Positions 27,510-35,410 of a stretch of DNA of 64,000 nt are shown here, one piece after another. The notes beneath the pieces were generated by a model, which was not told the DNA's origin, ran no database searches, and was given only the letters and a program-made list of their open reading frames with translations. Position 1 is the stretch's first letter; each line of letters begins with the position of its first letter. Origin of the DNA: Acidobacteriota bacterium (GTDB taxonomy: Bacteria; Acidobacteriota; Terriglobia; Terriglobales; Acidobacteriaceae); the NCBI GenBank assembly GCA_021846985.1, contig JAJZVX010000014.1, positions 1-64,000 on the forward strand, written 5' to 3'. A program made the translations under genes and the position numbers.

Positions 27510-28274
27510 TCAACTCCAGTGCATCTCCACCGGCACGGCAATCGTGCCGTCGGCCCTCTGCGCCCGCACCCGCTCGTCAAACCGCCGCGCCGTTTCCATC
27601 TCGCAGCGCAGCAGCCGCGCTCCCCGCGCCATCCGGCCCAGGTAGCGCGGCGAGAGCCGCAGCCAGCGCAGCGCCGCCCCGCGTCCGCGGTCCGAGGAAG
27701 CCTCCAGACACGCGCGCGCCGTCTCGTCCAGCCGCGCCATCCAGCGCACCGGCTCCTCGGCCACGCTCCACATCAGCACCGTCTGCCCTTCGGGGACGCT
27801 CGCCGCCTGCGCCTGCCGCGCTCCCTGCTCCAGAAACCATCGCCGCTCCGGCAGGAAAGCATCCCCCGGCGGCAGCAGATCGGGCAGAACGCCCAGCTCC
27901 GCCATCTCCCGCTCCACCGCGCGGGCGGACTGCGCCACGCACACCGCCGCCGCCTCCCGCTTGCGGATTGAGTTCTTCAGAATGCGCAGCGCTTCGTCCA
28001 GCGTGGTCACCACAAAATCCACCACTCCGTCGCGCATCGCCTGCCGTTGCCGCGCACCATCCTCGAGCGCCGCCAGGGACGCGGCGCCGGCCATGGAGCC
28101 CGCTGCCGCCGGCGCGCTGCCCGCCGCGTCCAGTTCTCCGGCATAGAGCAGGCTTCCGCCCAGGCTCGGCTCCGCACCCGTTTGCGCATCGAGGTTCGCC
28201 CAGGGAAGCAGCCCGGCGTAGAACCGCTCCACCGCTGCGGCAAAGCAAAGCCCTCCCCCGGATTCACTCATCAT
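27510..28274 (-). CDS. conserved hypothetical protein, last gene of the secretin/pseudopilin operon
   Basis: 254 residues, not recognised. No signal peptide or membrane segment. The sequence is rich in Ala, Arg and Glu, with likely helices; a middle segment (GVVDFVVTTLDEALRILKNSIRKREAAAVCV, split here by description only) looks structured and is followed by a Trp/Arg-rich C-terminal half with RWLRLSPRYLGRMARG. ATG 28274 has GGAG 8 nt upstream. It starts 39 nt after the pseudopilin gene, so it is probably cotranscribed with the secretion-type genes, and a link to that apparatus is possible. No function is proposed. Confidence 0.55.
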   Translation of the reverse strand: MMSESGGGLCFAAAVERFYAGLLPWANLDAQTGAEPSLGGSLLYAGELDAAGSAPAAAGSMAGAASLAALEDGARQRQAMRDGVVDFVVTTLDEALRILKNSIRKREAAAVCVAQSARAVEREMAELGVLPDLLPPGDAFLPERRWFLEQGARQAQAASVPEGQTVLMWSVAEEPVRWMARLDETARACLEASSDRGRGAALRWLRLSPRYLGRMARGARLLRCEMETARRFDERVRAQRADGTIAVPVEMHWS

Positions 28275-28313
28275 CGGCTTTGCTCCCTGCAAACCAGCCG
28301 CGGCCGCACGCGC

Positions 28314-28715
28314 CTACCACGACGAATAAGGCTGCCCGTCCGAGCCCGTCTCCTCCGAGCCTGAATGCACGTTGTCGATCCCCGGCTCGGTCTGGTCCAC
28401 CGAGCTCAGTTCGTCGCTGGTGTCGGTGACCCACGAGTCGCTGCTGTGCGTCATGGGGTCAATCGGGATCGACTTCAGGTATCCGTCCGTAATCAGGTCC
28501 TGCAGCGACTGCGGCGCCTTCTCCTTGTCGGCCGTGTAGCTGTCGATGGCCGTCCGCATCACGTGCAGATCCTCCCGCAGCACCGCCTCCCGCGCCTGCC
28601 GGATGGCGCCCACAAAGCTGGGAATCGCCAGCGACGCCAGGATGCCGATGATCGCCATCACGATCATCAGTTCCACCAGCGTGAATCCCGCCTCGCTTTT
28701 TTTCTCTCTGCCCAT
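28314..28715 (-). CDS. type II secretion/type IV pilin-like pseudopilin (GspG-like) A
   Basis: 133 residues. The prepilin leader is MGREKKSEAG, cut before FTLVELMIVMAIIGILASLAIPS (F1, E5), followed by the long hydrophobic helix of pilins. The globular part ends with IPIDPMTHSSDSW, similar to the GspG loop around DPWG. Processing needs a prepilin peptidase, not found in this window. ATG 28715 with GGAAG upstream is preferred over GTG 28733. It follows a second pseudopilin by 27 nt and the secretin beyond that; no GspE or GspF is nearby. Confidence 0.82.
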   Translation of the reverse strand: MGREKKSEAGFTLVELMIVMAIIGILASLAIPSFVGAIRQAREAVLREDLHVMRTAIDSYTADKEKAPQSLQDLITDGYLKSIPIDPMTHSSDSWVTDTSDELSSVDQTEPGIDNVHSGSEETGSDGQPYSSW

Positions 28716-28742
28716 CGAACTTCCGCGCTCCACCGATGCCGT

Positions 28743-29219
28743 CTACCAGTCGGAGTATTTCGTTCCATCCAGGGCGATCCCCGTGGACTTCGAGTGCACA
28801 TCGAAGACGTTGTCGCCGCTGGAGGAGTCCGAGCCCGGATCGTCCTGCATCGAGCGCGTGGCCCAGTCCGCCTGCCCGGTCATCGGATCCACCGGAATCT
28901 GCCGCAAGAACCGCACCTTCTTGGTCTGGACTTCCACTCCGTCCACCAGTGTTTGCAGGTCGGGCGGATAATTCTGGCTGTCCACCTTGGTCTGGAACGC
29001 GCCGCGGTCCGCCGCGTCCTTGTAGGCGTCGATCGCGTCCCGCATCTCCCACAGATCCCGCCGCAGTTCCCGCTCCTTCTCCCGCTTCACACGAAACTGG
29101 GCAATCGGCACCGCGGCCAGCGCCAGAATCGACAGAATCGTCACCGTCACAATCAGTTCAACCAGCGTCAGGCCGCGTTCCCGCCTGGGCCGCATCCGCA
29201 CCGGTTGTTCCATGCGCAT
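28743..29219 (-). CDS. type II secretion/type IV pilin-like pseudopilin (GspG-like) B
   Basis: 158 residues. Basic leader MRMEQPVRMRPRRERG, cleavage before LTLVELIVTVTILSILALAAVP, with E5 present. LRRDLWEMRDAIDAYKDAA is the amphipathic extension of the pilin helix, and IPVDPMTGQADW matches the GspG C-terminal loop. The C-terminal tail (GTKYSDW) is similar to that of the neighbouring pseudopilin (GQPYSSW), suggesting duplication. The gene starts 12 nt after the secretin stop, so the two are cotranscribed. Confidence 0.82.
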   Translation of the reverse strand: MRMEQPVRMRPRRERGLTLVELIVTVTILSILALAAVPIAQFRVKREKERELRRDLWEMRDAIDAYKDAADRGAFQTKVDSQNYPPDLQTLVDGVEVQTKKVRFLRQIPVDPMTGQADWATRSMQDDPGSDSSSGDNVFDVHSKSTGIALDGTKYSDW

Positions 29220-29231
29220 CGGCGCTCCTCC

Positions 29232-31634
29232 CTACCGCACCTGGACGGTCGCCTGCCCCCCTTGGGCGGGCATCAGTTTGAGCGCCTTGTTCACCGCTCC
29301 CGCGCGCAGGATCGTCAGCGAAGACGCGCCCGCAGCCTTGGCCCGGAAATGAAGGACGTATACCACCCCCGAACCGCTCACCCCAGCCGACCCCGGCGGC
29401 CGCGATACGTTGATCGTCAGCAGGCCAGGCCCGTCGTCCCGGTGCACCAGCGTCACCGCCTGGCCGTCCTTGGCCAGCAGATCGCCCGTATCCACCCCCA
29501 CCAGCTCCAGCTTCGACGCATCGTACTGAATCTGCACCGGCACCGATGTCACATCCACGCCTCCGCTCAGCGTCACCGGCACGTCGAACGTCGTCCCCGC
29601 CGCCACCGCTCCCGCTGGAGGCGTCATCGCCACCGTCATCCCTCCGGGCGGCCCGGCTGGCGGCGGTGGATTCGCGCGTTCGGGCCGGGTATTTCCATCC
29701 GCGGCCGCCCGCAACTGCTCCAGCGCCGCCGGACCTGCAGCCTCCGCCGTCTGTCCCGGCACCGTTCCCACCTGCGGCTGCGGAGCCGCAGCCGGCCTTG
29801 CCGCAGCCGGCGCGCCAGCACCCGTCAACGGTACCGAGACATGGCGCAACTCGATGCTCTGCCCCACGCCTGTATCGATGGTGCGCAGGTTCACCGGACT
29901 CAGATACTGCGAGCGCACAATATGCGGCACCATCAGGAACACGATCTCGTCGTTGGTGATCGTATGATCCTTTGACCCGAACAGATACTTCAGAATCGGT
30001 ATCGAGCTCAGCCCCGGAATGCCTGTCCAGCTCGTCTGGTCCTGCTGGTCCAGGATTCCACCCAGGATGTTGGCCTCGCCCTCTTGCAGGCGCACCGTCT
30101 GCTCGCTCGTCTTCTGCGCGATGATCGGTTCCGTCACCCCGCTGATCGTCGTCGATCCGCTCTGCGACGTCACTTCGATCTTTACCTTGAGCGTGATGTC
30201 GTGGTCGTAGTGCACGGTGGGCGTAATCTCGATGTTCACGCCCACGTCGAGATACTGGAACTGCGTATTCACCAGCGAACTCACCATGGCCGTGGCCGCG
30301 CCCGTCTGGTACGAACCCGTGGCGATCGGAATCCGCGATCCGACCTTCATCGACGCCTTCTGCCCATCCGTGGCCCGGATGCGCGGATTCTGCAAAATCT
30401 TGGTGGCGGAATCCGTCAGCAGCAGGTTCGCCGTCGCCGCGCCCACCGTCATCTGGAAATCCGACGAGTTCAGATGCGCAAAGTTGTAGAGCGTCGGCGT
30501 CGCCGTCGTGGTCGTCGCGCCCGTGGTGGGGTTGGTGGTTGTGGTCGAGTTCGCGGCGGTGGTGGGCGGCACAATCGCCACCCCCGCGCTGGTCGGCCAC
30601 TCCAGCCCCAGCGTCCGCTCCCAGTTCTTGCTCACCTCCAGCACCGCGATGTCCACCACCACTTCCGACCGCGCCTTGTCCAGATCGTCCACAATCTTCT
30701 GCGCCAGCAGCAGCTCGTCCGGCGTGCCTCGCATCACGATCGCGTTCTGGCTGGCCACCCCGTACACCTTCGCGCTGGGCAGCACGTTGCGCAGCGCCGT
30801 CTGCACGTCGTTCAGGTCGTTCTGCTGCCATGCGTTGGTCAAATAGAACGTCTGCACCGCCTGCTCTTCCAGTTCCGTCCGCTTGGCGCGCGTATTCTGC
30901 GCCACAAAGATCGTGTTGCTGGTCACCGGACGCCAAAACGTGTTCGACATGGTGGCCACAATCCGCAGCGCTTCGAGCAGCGTCACGTTGCTCAGGTCCA
31001 CCTGGATGCGTTTCGAACTGTAGTCCGGATCGAACAGCACATTGATGCCAGCCGCCTTCCCCACCGCCTGGTACACCACCTTGGAGTCTTCGGTCATATG
31101 CAGCGTCAGCGGCTCGTTCGTTACCGGCTTCAGCACCGGCGGCGGACCCATCGAGTCGAGCTCTTCCTCTGTCGTGGCCATCTCCGGCAGGCTCGTCTCC
31201 TGCCGCGGGGCCTGTGCCTGAATCCTCGACCGGATCAGCGCGATCTGCTGTTGCGCCGCTTCATTCCCGGGATCTTCCTCCGACGCGCGCAGAAACTCCA
31301 CCAGCGCGCCTTGCTGATTTCCGGCCGCCAGCAGTTTCCGGCCCTTGGTCACGTGCGCCCCCGCCGCCGTCACCCGTATCCGGTAAACCGAAGCCCGGTA
31401 TTGCAGTTCCTTGGGATTCTTCTGCCGCGCCTGTTGGTAGTAGTTCAGCGCCGCATCGTAGTCCTGGCGCGCTTCGGCGTCCTCGCCGCGCTTGTAAAGC
31501 GACCGCGCCGACTGCCCGTACAGACATGCGCTGCCCAACCCCAGCACCGCCAGCACAAAACAAAGCGCTATCCGGAAACTGACCCCCGAAAATCCCTTCC
31601 CGGCGGCCGCCGGAACCACAGCGCAAATCTTCAT
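29232..31634 (-). CDS. secretin (GspD/PilQ-like) with TPR region and C-terminal cohesin-like domain
   Basis: 800 residues. A signal sequence (IALCFVLAVLGLGSACLYGQ) is followed by TPR-like repeats (about 45-140), a proline-rich linker, an STN/N0-like domain (LTLHMTEDSKVVYQAVGKAAGINVL), a secretin N-domain, and the secretin core (about 330-590) ending in VFLMVPHIVR. A Pro/Ala-rich linker leads to a beta-rich C-terminal domain of about 135 residues (from MTVAMTPPAGAVAAG) that resembles a cohesin fold. The secretin would form the outer membrane pore. Start ATG 31634 has AGGGAG upstream. Two pseudopilins follow in the same operon. Whether it serves protein export or pili cannot be told without the other components. 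Confidence 0.85.
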   Translation of the reverse strand: MKICAVVPAAAGKGFSGVSFRIALCFVLAVLGLGSACLYGQSARSLYKRGEDAEARQDYDAALNYYQQARQKNPKELQYRASVYRIRVTAAGAHVTKGRKLLAAGNQQGALVEFLRASEEDPGNEAAQQQIALIRSRIQAQAPRQETSLPEMATTEEELDSMGPPPVLKPVTNEPLTLHMTEDSKVVYQAVGKAAGINVLFDPDYSSKRIQVDLSNVTLLEALRIVATMSNTFWRPVTSNTIFVAQNTRAKRTELEEQAVQTFYLTNAWQQNDLNDVQTALRNVLPSAKVYGVASQNAIVMRGTPDELLLAQKIVDDLDKARSEVVVDIAVLEVSKNWERTLGLEWPTSAGVAIVPPTTAANSTTTTNPTTGATTTTATPTLYNFAHLNSSDFQMTVGAATANLLLTDSATKILQNPRIRATDGQKASMKVGSRIPIATGSYQTGAATAMVSSLVNTQFQYLDVGVNIEITPTVHYDHDITLKVKIEVTSQSGSTTISGVTEPIIAQKTSEQTVRLQEGEANILGGILDQQDQTSWTGIPGLSSIPILKYLFGSKDHTITNDEIVFLMVPHIVRSQYLSPVNLRTIDTGVGQSIELRHVSVPLTGAGAPAAARPAAAPQPQVGTVPGQTAEAAGPAALEQLRAAADGNTRPERANPPPPAGPPGGMTVAMTPPAGAVAAGTTFDVPVTLSGGVDVTSVPVQIQYDASKLELVGVDTGDLLAKDGQAVTLVHRDDGPGLLTINVSRPPGSAGVSGSGVVYVLHFRAKAAGASSLTILRAGAVNKALKLMPAQGGQATVQVR

Positions 31635-31973
31635 CGAACTCCCTGGCGTCTCCACCGGCCTGCTGCCCTCGCCCGGCGTCGGCCGGCTGGCTCTCCCGCT
31701 TCGGCCACAGTCTTCCTCGCTGCTGCCCGCACCGCTGCCCGCGCATTGACGCGTCAAGGCTGTCCTCATCCAAAGATGCCTCATTCTATCAAAGCCTCGG
31801 CGCGCTCCGGCCCGCGCACCCCCCGCCACAATCCCAGATTGAACCTTCCCGAAAGACAATGTCCGCAATCCGCCCCCGCCAGGGAAGAAGCCCGGCGCAC
31901 TCCCCCGCCCGCCCAAACCTATCCATCCTGATACCGCGCCAATGCTACGATGAAGATTCGAGGAAGCCTTCCC
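31635..31973. other. divergent intergenic region (secretin / smpB)
   Basis: 339 nt between the minus-strand secretin and plus-strand smpB. It contains the perfect palindrome TTGACGCGTCAA (31746-31757), about 115 nt upstream of the secretin start, which could be an operator. No good promoter hexamer pair and no open frame with coding character were seen in the rest. Confidence 0.4.
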
Positions 31974-32525
31974 ATGGCCCGCCAATCCAGCCACGTCATT
32001 GTTCCCAAAGACGCCGCCGGCCCCCAAAAGCCCGCCCGTCCCCGTGACCCCGTGGCCTCCGGACAGCGCGACGCCGCCCATAACCGCGCCGCCGGACACA
32101 ACTACTTCCTCCTCGACAAATTCGAGGCCGGCCTCGCCCTCCGCGGCACCGAAGTCAAATCCATTCGCGAGGGTAAAGCCAACCTCAAGGATGCCTATGG
32201 CCTCGTCAAAGACGGCGAAGCCTTCCTCCTCAACCTGCATATCGGTCCTTATTCCCACGGAAACATCGCCAATCACGACGAAACCCGCACCCGCAAGCTG
32301 CTGCTGCACCGGGAGGAGGTTCGTAGGCTATCTTCCAAGACGCAGATCAAGGGCCACACGCTCATCCCCACCCGCCTTTACTTCCGCAACGGCCGGGTCA
32401 AATGCGAACTGGCCGTGGCCAAAGGCAAGCAGGACTGGGACAAGCGCGAAACCGAGCGCCGCCGCGAGGCCGACCGCGAAGCCCGCGCCGCCATCAACGC
32501 CAGCAAACACCGCATGGGCCGCTGA
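31974..32525 (+). CDS. smpB: SsrA-binding protein SmpB
   Basis: 183 residues, with a longer basic N-terminus than most SmpB (about 150-160). The core is clear: NRAAGHNYFLLDKFEAGLALRGTEVKSIREGKANLKDAY and HDETRTRKLLLHREEV. The C-terminal tail is basic (ETERRREADREARAAINASKHRMGR) and inserts into the ribosome decoding centre with tmRNA. Together they rescue stalled ribosomes. ATG 31974 has GAGGAAG 7 nt upstream and is preferred over ATG 31950. No tmRNA gene was recognised here. pepA follows 92 nt downstream. Confidence 0.95.
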   Translation: MARQSSHVIVPKDAAGPQKPARPRDPVASGQRDAAHNRAAGHNYFLLDKFEAGLALRGTEVKSIREGKANLKDAYGLVKDGEAFLLNLHIGPYSHGNIANHDETRTRKLLLHREEVRRLSSKTQIKGHTLIPTRLYFRNGRVKCELAVAKGKQDWDKRETERRREADREARAAINASKHRMGR

Positions 32526-32617
32526 GCCCCGCCCCGAGCCGCTCCCGGCTTCCCGCTGGCCCGTTTCTCCGCGCCAATCGCTCAAATGCGCATCAGCCCA
32601 TTAAAATAAGGACTGAT

Positions 32618-34189
32618 ATGAAGACTGAACTCTCCTTCGCCCCTCTGGCCGCCATCCAGACCGAACTCCTCGCCGTTCTCGCCGCCGACGCCCAAACCTC
32701 CCAAGAATCCGGCGCCAAACCCCAGCCCGTCCTGCTCTCCGCCGACCCGGTCCTCCAGGCCGCCGCCAACGCCGTCCTTTCCAACGGTGAATTCAAGGCC
32801 GCCGCCAACGAAATCCTCCTCCTCCACGCTCCGGCCGGCCTCGCCGCCCGCCGCCTCCTGCTTGTCGGTCTCGGCAAGCAATCCAAAATCAACCTCAACA
32901 GCCTCCGCAACGCCGCCGGCGCCGCCATCCGCTTCCTCAAGCCCCGCGCCATTCGCGAGCTGACCCTCGTCCTGCCTGAAAGCAACCCCCAAATTTTGCC
33001 CCACGCGGCCAGCGTGCGCACCGCCGTCGAGGGCGCCTTCATCGGCGACTTCGACCCCGACACCTACCGCTCCGACCGCAGGGACCAGAGCATCCAGTCC
33101 TTGACGCTCGCCGCCCCTGCCGCCGCCGACCGGGCCGCCCTTCAGACCGCCTGCGCCGAAGGCGTCATCGTGGGCGAAAGCCAGAACTTCGCCCGCACCC
33201 TCGTCAACGAGCCCGGCAACAAGCTCACCCCCACCATCCTCGGCCAGCGCGCCGCCCAGATGGCCGCCGAAGTCGGCCTCCACTGCGAAGTCCACTCCAC
33301 TGAAAAGCTCCACGAGCTCAACATGGGCGCCTTCTGGAGCGTCGCCCAGGGCTCCGCCGAGCCGCCCGCCCTCATCGTTCTCCGCTACGAGCCGCAGGGC
33401 GTCGCGGACGGTCCCGTGCTGCACCCCACCGGCAAAGACCCGTCCGCGGAGGCCCCGCTCCTCGGCCTCGTCGGCAAGGGCATCACCTTCGACTCCGGCG
33501 GCATCTCCATCAAGCCCTCCGACAACATGGACAAGATGAAGTACGACATGGCCGGCGGGGCGGCGATGCTCGGCGCCATGCGCGCCATTGCCCTGCTCAA
33601 GCCCCGCGTGCGCGTCCTCGGCATCGTCTGCGCGGCTGAAAACATGCCCTCCGGCACCGCCCAGAAGCCCGGCGACCTGCAAACCGCCATGCCCCTGGCC
33701 CCCGGCAAGCCCGGCAAAACCATCGAAATCATCAACACCGACGCCGAAGGCCGCCTCGTCCTCGCCGACGGCCTCACCTACGCCCGCCAGCTTGGCGCCA
33801 CCCACCTCATCGACGCCGCCACCCTTACCGGCGCCTGCGTCGTCGCCCTTGGCATGATCAACGCCGGCGCCTTCGCCAACAACGACCAGACCTGGGCTCA
33901 ATTCGAAACCGCCCTCGCCGTCTCCGGCGAAAAGTTCTGGCGCCTTCCCCTGGGCGACGAGTACGCCGACATGATCAAATCCGACATCGGCGACATCAAA
34001 AACACCGGCGGACGCTGGGGCGGAGCCATTACCGCCGCCGAGTTCCTCCACGCCTTCGCCGAAGACACCCCCTGGATTCACCTCGACATCGCCGGCGTTG
34101 CCTGGGTCGAGGACTCCAAGCCCTACATCGCCAAGGGCCCCAGCGGCGTCGCCGTTCGTTCCATCCTCGAGTGGGTGAGGAGCTTCTAA
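32618..34189 (+). CDS. pepA: leucyl aminopeptidase (M17, PepA)
   Basis: 523 residues. The M17 signature NTDAEGRL is present, and the metal/active-site lysine region is GKGITFDSGGISIKP. The N-terminal macro-like domain is divergent, as usual. The enzyme removes N-terminal residues from peptides with two metal ions, in a cytoplasmic hexamer. ATG 32618 has AAGGA 6 nt upstream; a longer frame back to 32402 overlaps smpB and is not used. The sialidase-like gene starts 38 nt later. Confidence 0.95.
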   Translation: MKTELSFAPLAAIQTELLAVLAADAQTSQESGAKPQPVLLSADPVLQAAANAVLSNGEFKAAANEILLLHAPAGLAARRLLLVGLGKQSKINLNSLRNAAGAAIRFLKPRAIRELTLVLPESNPQILPHAASVRTAVEGAFIGDFDPDTYRSDRRDQSIQSLTLAAPAAADRAALQTACAEGVIVGESQNFARTLVNEPGNKLTPTILGQRAAQMAAEVGLHCEVHSTEKLHELNMGAFWSVAQGSAEPPALIVLRYEPQGVADGPVLHPTGKDPSAEAPLLGLVGKGITFDSGGISIKPSDNMDKMKYDMAGGAAMLGAMRAIALLKPRVRVLGIVCAAENMPSGTAQKPGDLQTAMPLAPGKPGKTIEIINTDAEGRLVLADGLTYARQLGATHLIDAATLTGACVVALGMINAGAFANNDQTWAQFETALAVSGEKFWRLPLGDEYADMIKSDIGDIKNTGGRWGGAITAAEFLHAFAEDTPWIHLDIAGVAWVEDSKPYIAKGPSGVAVRSILEWVRSF

Positions 34190-34227
34190 CGCATTCTCCA
34201 CTGCCGCTCTCCCCGGAGGAATCCGCC

Positions 34228-35286
34228 GTGTTTCCACGCATCGCCGCCGCTCTTGCCCTCGCTCTCGCCCTCGGCTCCGCCCATGCGCAGGCCTCCGCCG
34301 GACTCATCTTCCCCGTCGGCTCCACGTCCTTCCCCGCCAGCCACGCCTCCACGGTTGTCCAGCTTCGCGACGGATCCCTGATGGCCGCCTGGTTCGGCGG
34401 CACGGAGGAGGGCAGCCCCGACGTCGCCATCTGGACCGCACGCCACACCGCCGCCGGCTGGTCAGCCCCCGTCGAGCTGGCCCGCGAGCCCCACGTCCCC
34501 TGCTGGAATCCCGTGCTCTTCCACTCCGCCGACGGCCGCCTCTGGTTCTACTACAAGTTCGGCCCCAACCCCCTGGAGTGGGCCGCCGCCCGCCGGTACA
34601 GCCTCGACGAGGGCCGCACCTGGTCGCCTGTCGAGCGCCTCCCCGCCGGCATCCTCGGCCCCATCCGCGCCAAGCCCCTCGTCCTCCCCGATGGCGTCAT
34701 CGTCAGCGGAACCTCTTTCGAGGCCTACCTCACCCGCTCCATCTGGATCGAGCGCAGCACCGACAACGGCCTCACCTGGACCAAGATTGGCCCTATCCTG
34801 CCCGCCGCCCGGCCCGGCCATGCCGCCCTGCCCGACGACGGCATCCGCACCGGCCTCATCCAGCCCTCGGTTGTCGCACTCGGCCCGCGCCACCTGCGTC
34901 TCTATGCCCGCGCCACGTCCGACATCGCCCGCATCTGCGTTGCCGACTCTTACGACAACGGCCTCACCTGGACCCACGCCCGGCCCCTCGACCTGCCCAA
35001 CCCCAACTCCGGCATCGACGCCATCGCCCTCCGCGACGGCCGCGTCGTCCTCGTCTATAACGACACCGCCACCGGCCGCACACCCCTCAACCTCGCCGTC
35101 TCCCGCGATGGCACGCACTTCCGCAACTTCAAAATCCTTGAGGACGCCCCCGGCGAATACTCCTACCCCGCCCTCATCCAGGACGCCAAGGGCGACCTGG
35201 ACCTGACCTACACCTGGAATCGCCAGTCCATCAAGTACGTCCACATCCCGCTCGCCGCCGTACCCCAGCCGCCAAACGGCTATTGA
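34228..35286 (+). CDS. exported sialidase-like (BNR/Asp-box) protein
   Basis: 352 residues from GTG 34228, with GGAGGA 7 nt upstream. A signal peptide is visible (IAAALALALALGSAHAQA). At least three Asp-box repeats can be read: SLDEGRTWSP, STDNGLTWTK and SYDNGLTWTH, the hallmark of six-bladed sialidase propellers. The protein resembles BNR_2 proteins annotated as exo-alpha-sialidases, but not every arginine of the sialidase triad could be assigned by eye, so the enzymatic call is tentative. Its stop codon overlaps the left arm of the inverted repeat at 35284-35391. Confidence 0.72.
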   Translation: MFPRIAAALALALALGSAHAQASAGLIFPVGSTSFPASHASTVVQLRDGSLMAAWFGGTEEGSPDVAIWTARHTAAGWSAPVELAREPHVPCWNPVLFHSADGRLWFYYKFGPNPLEWAAARRYSLDEGRTWSPVERLPAGILGPIRAKPLVLPDGVIVSGTSFEAYLTRSIWIERSTDNGLTWTKIGPILPAARPGHAALPDDGIRTGLIQPSVVALGPRHLRLYARATSDIARICVADSYDNGLTWTHARPLDLPNPNSGIDAIALRDGRVVLVYNDTATGRTPLNLAVSRDGTHFRNFKILEDAPGEYSYPALIQDAKGDLDLTYTWNRQSIKYVHIPLAAVPQPPNGY

Positions 35287-35391
35287 TCCGGCCCAAATCG
35301 ATAAGACACCTACGGGTGCCCCACCCTCGTCACGTCTTTGTTTTTGTGGCCAGGGTGGGACAGGTAAGTCTCACCTCCCAGGGCCGGATCA
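35284..35391. repeat. 108-bp nested inverted-repeat element (REP/MITE-like) between convergent genes
   Basis: Outer arms TGATCCGGCCC (35284-35294) and GGGCCGGATCA (35381-35391) are a perfect 11-bp inverted repeat. Inside, AGACACCTACGGGTGCCCCACCCT faces AGGGTGGGACAGGTAAGTCT as a second imperfect arm pair around a T-rich loop (CTTTGTTTTTGTGG). Folded, it makes a long cruciform or transcript hairpin, and may act as a bidirectional terminator for the convergent sialidase and argS genes. The GGGTGCCCCACCC / AGGGTGGG core resembles dispersed repeats I associate with acidobacterial genomes. Confidence 0.6.
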
Positions 35392-35410
35392 GCAAGAACG
35401 GCAACTGCCT

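Noticed and set aside
27251..28429. 392-codon plus-strand frame running past engB
   Set aside because: Pro/Ala/Arg-rich and antisense to the conserved hypothetical at 27510-28274; it also overlaps engB in another frame.
32582..34237. 551-codon open frame opposite pepA
   Set aside because: Gly/Ala/Glu/Asp-rich antisense product; pepA on the plus strand has the M17 signature.
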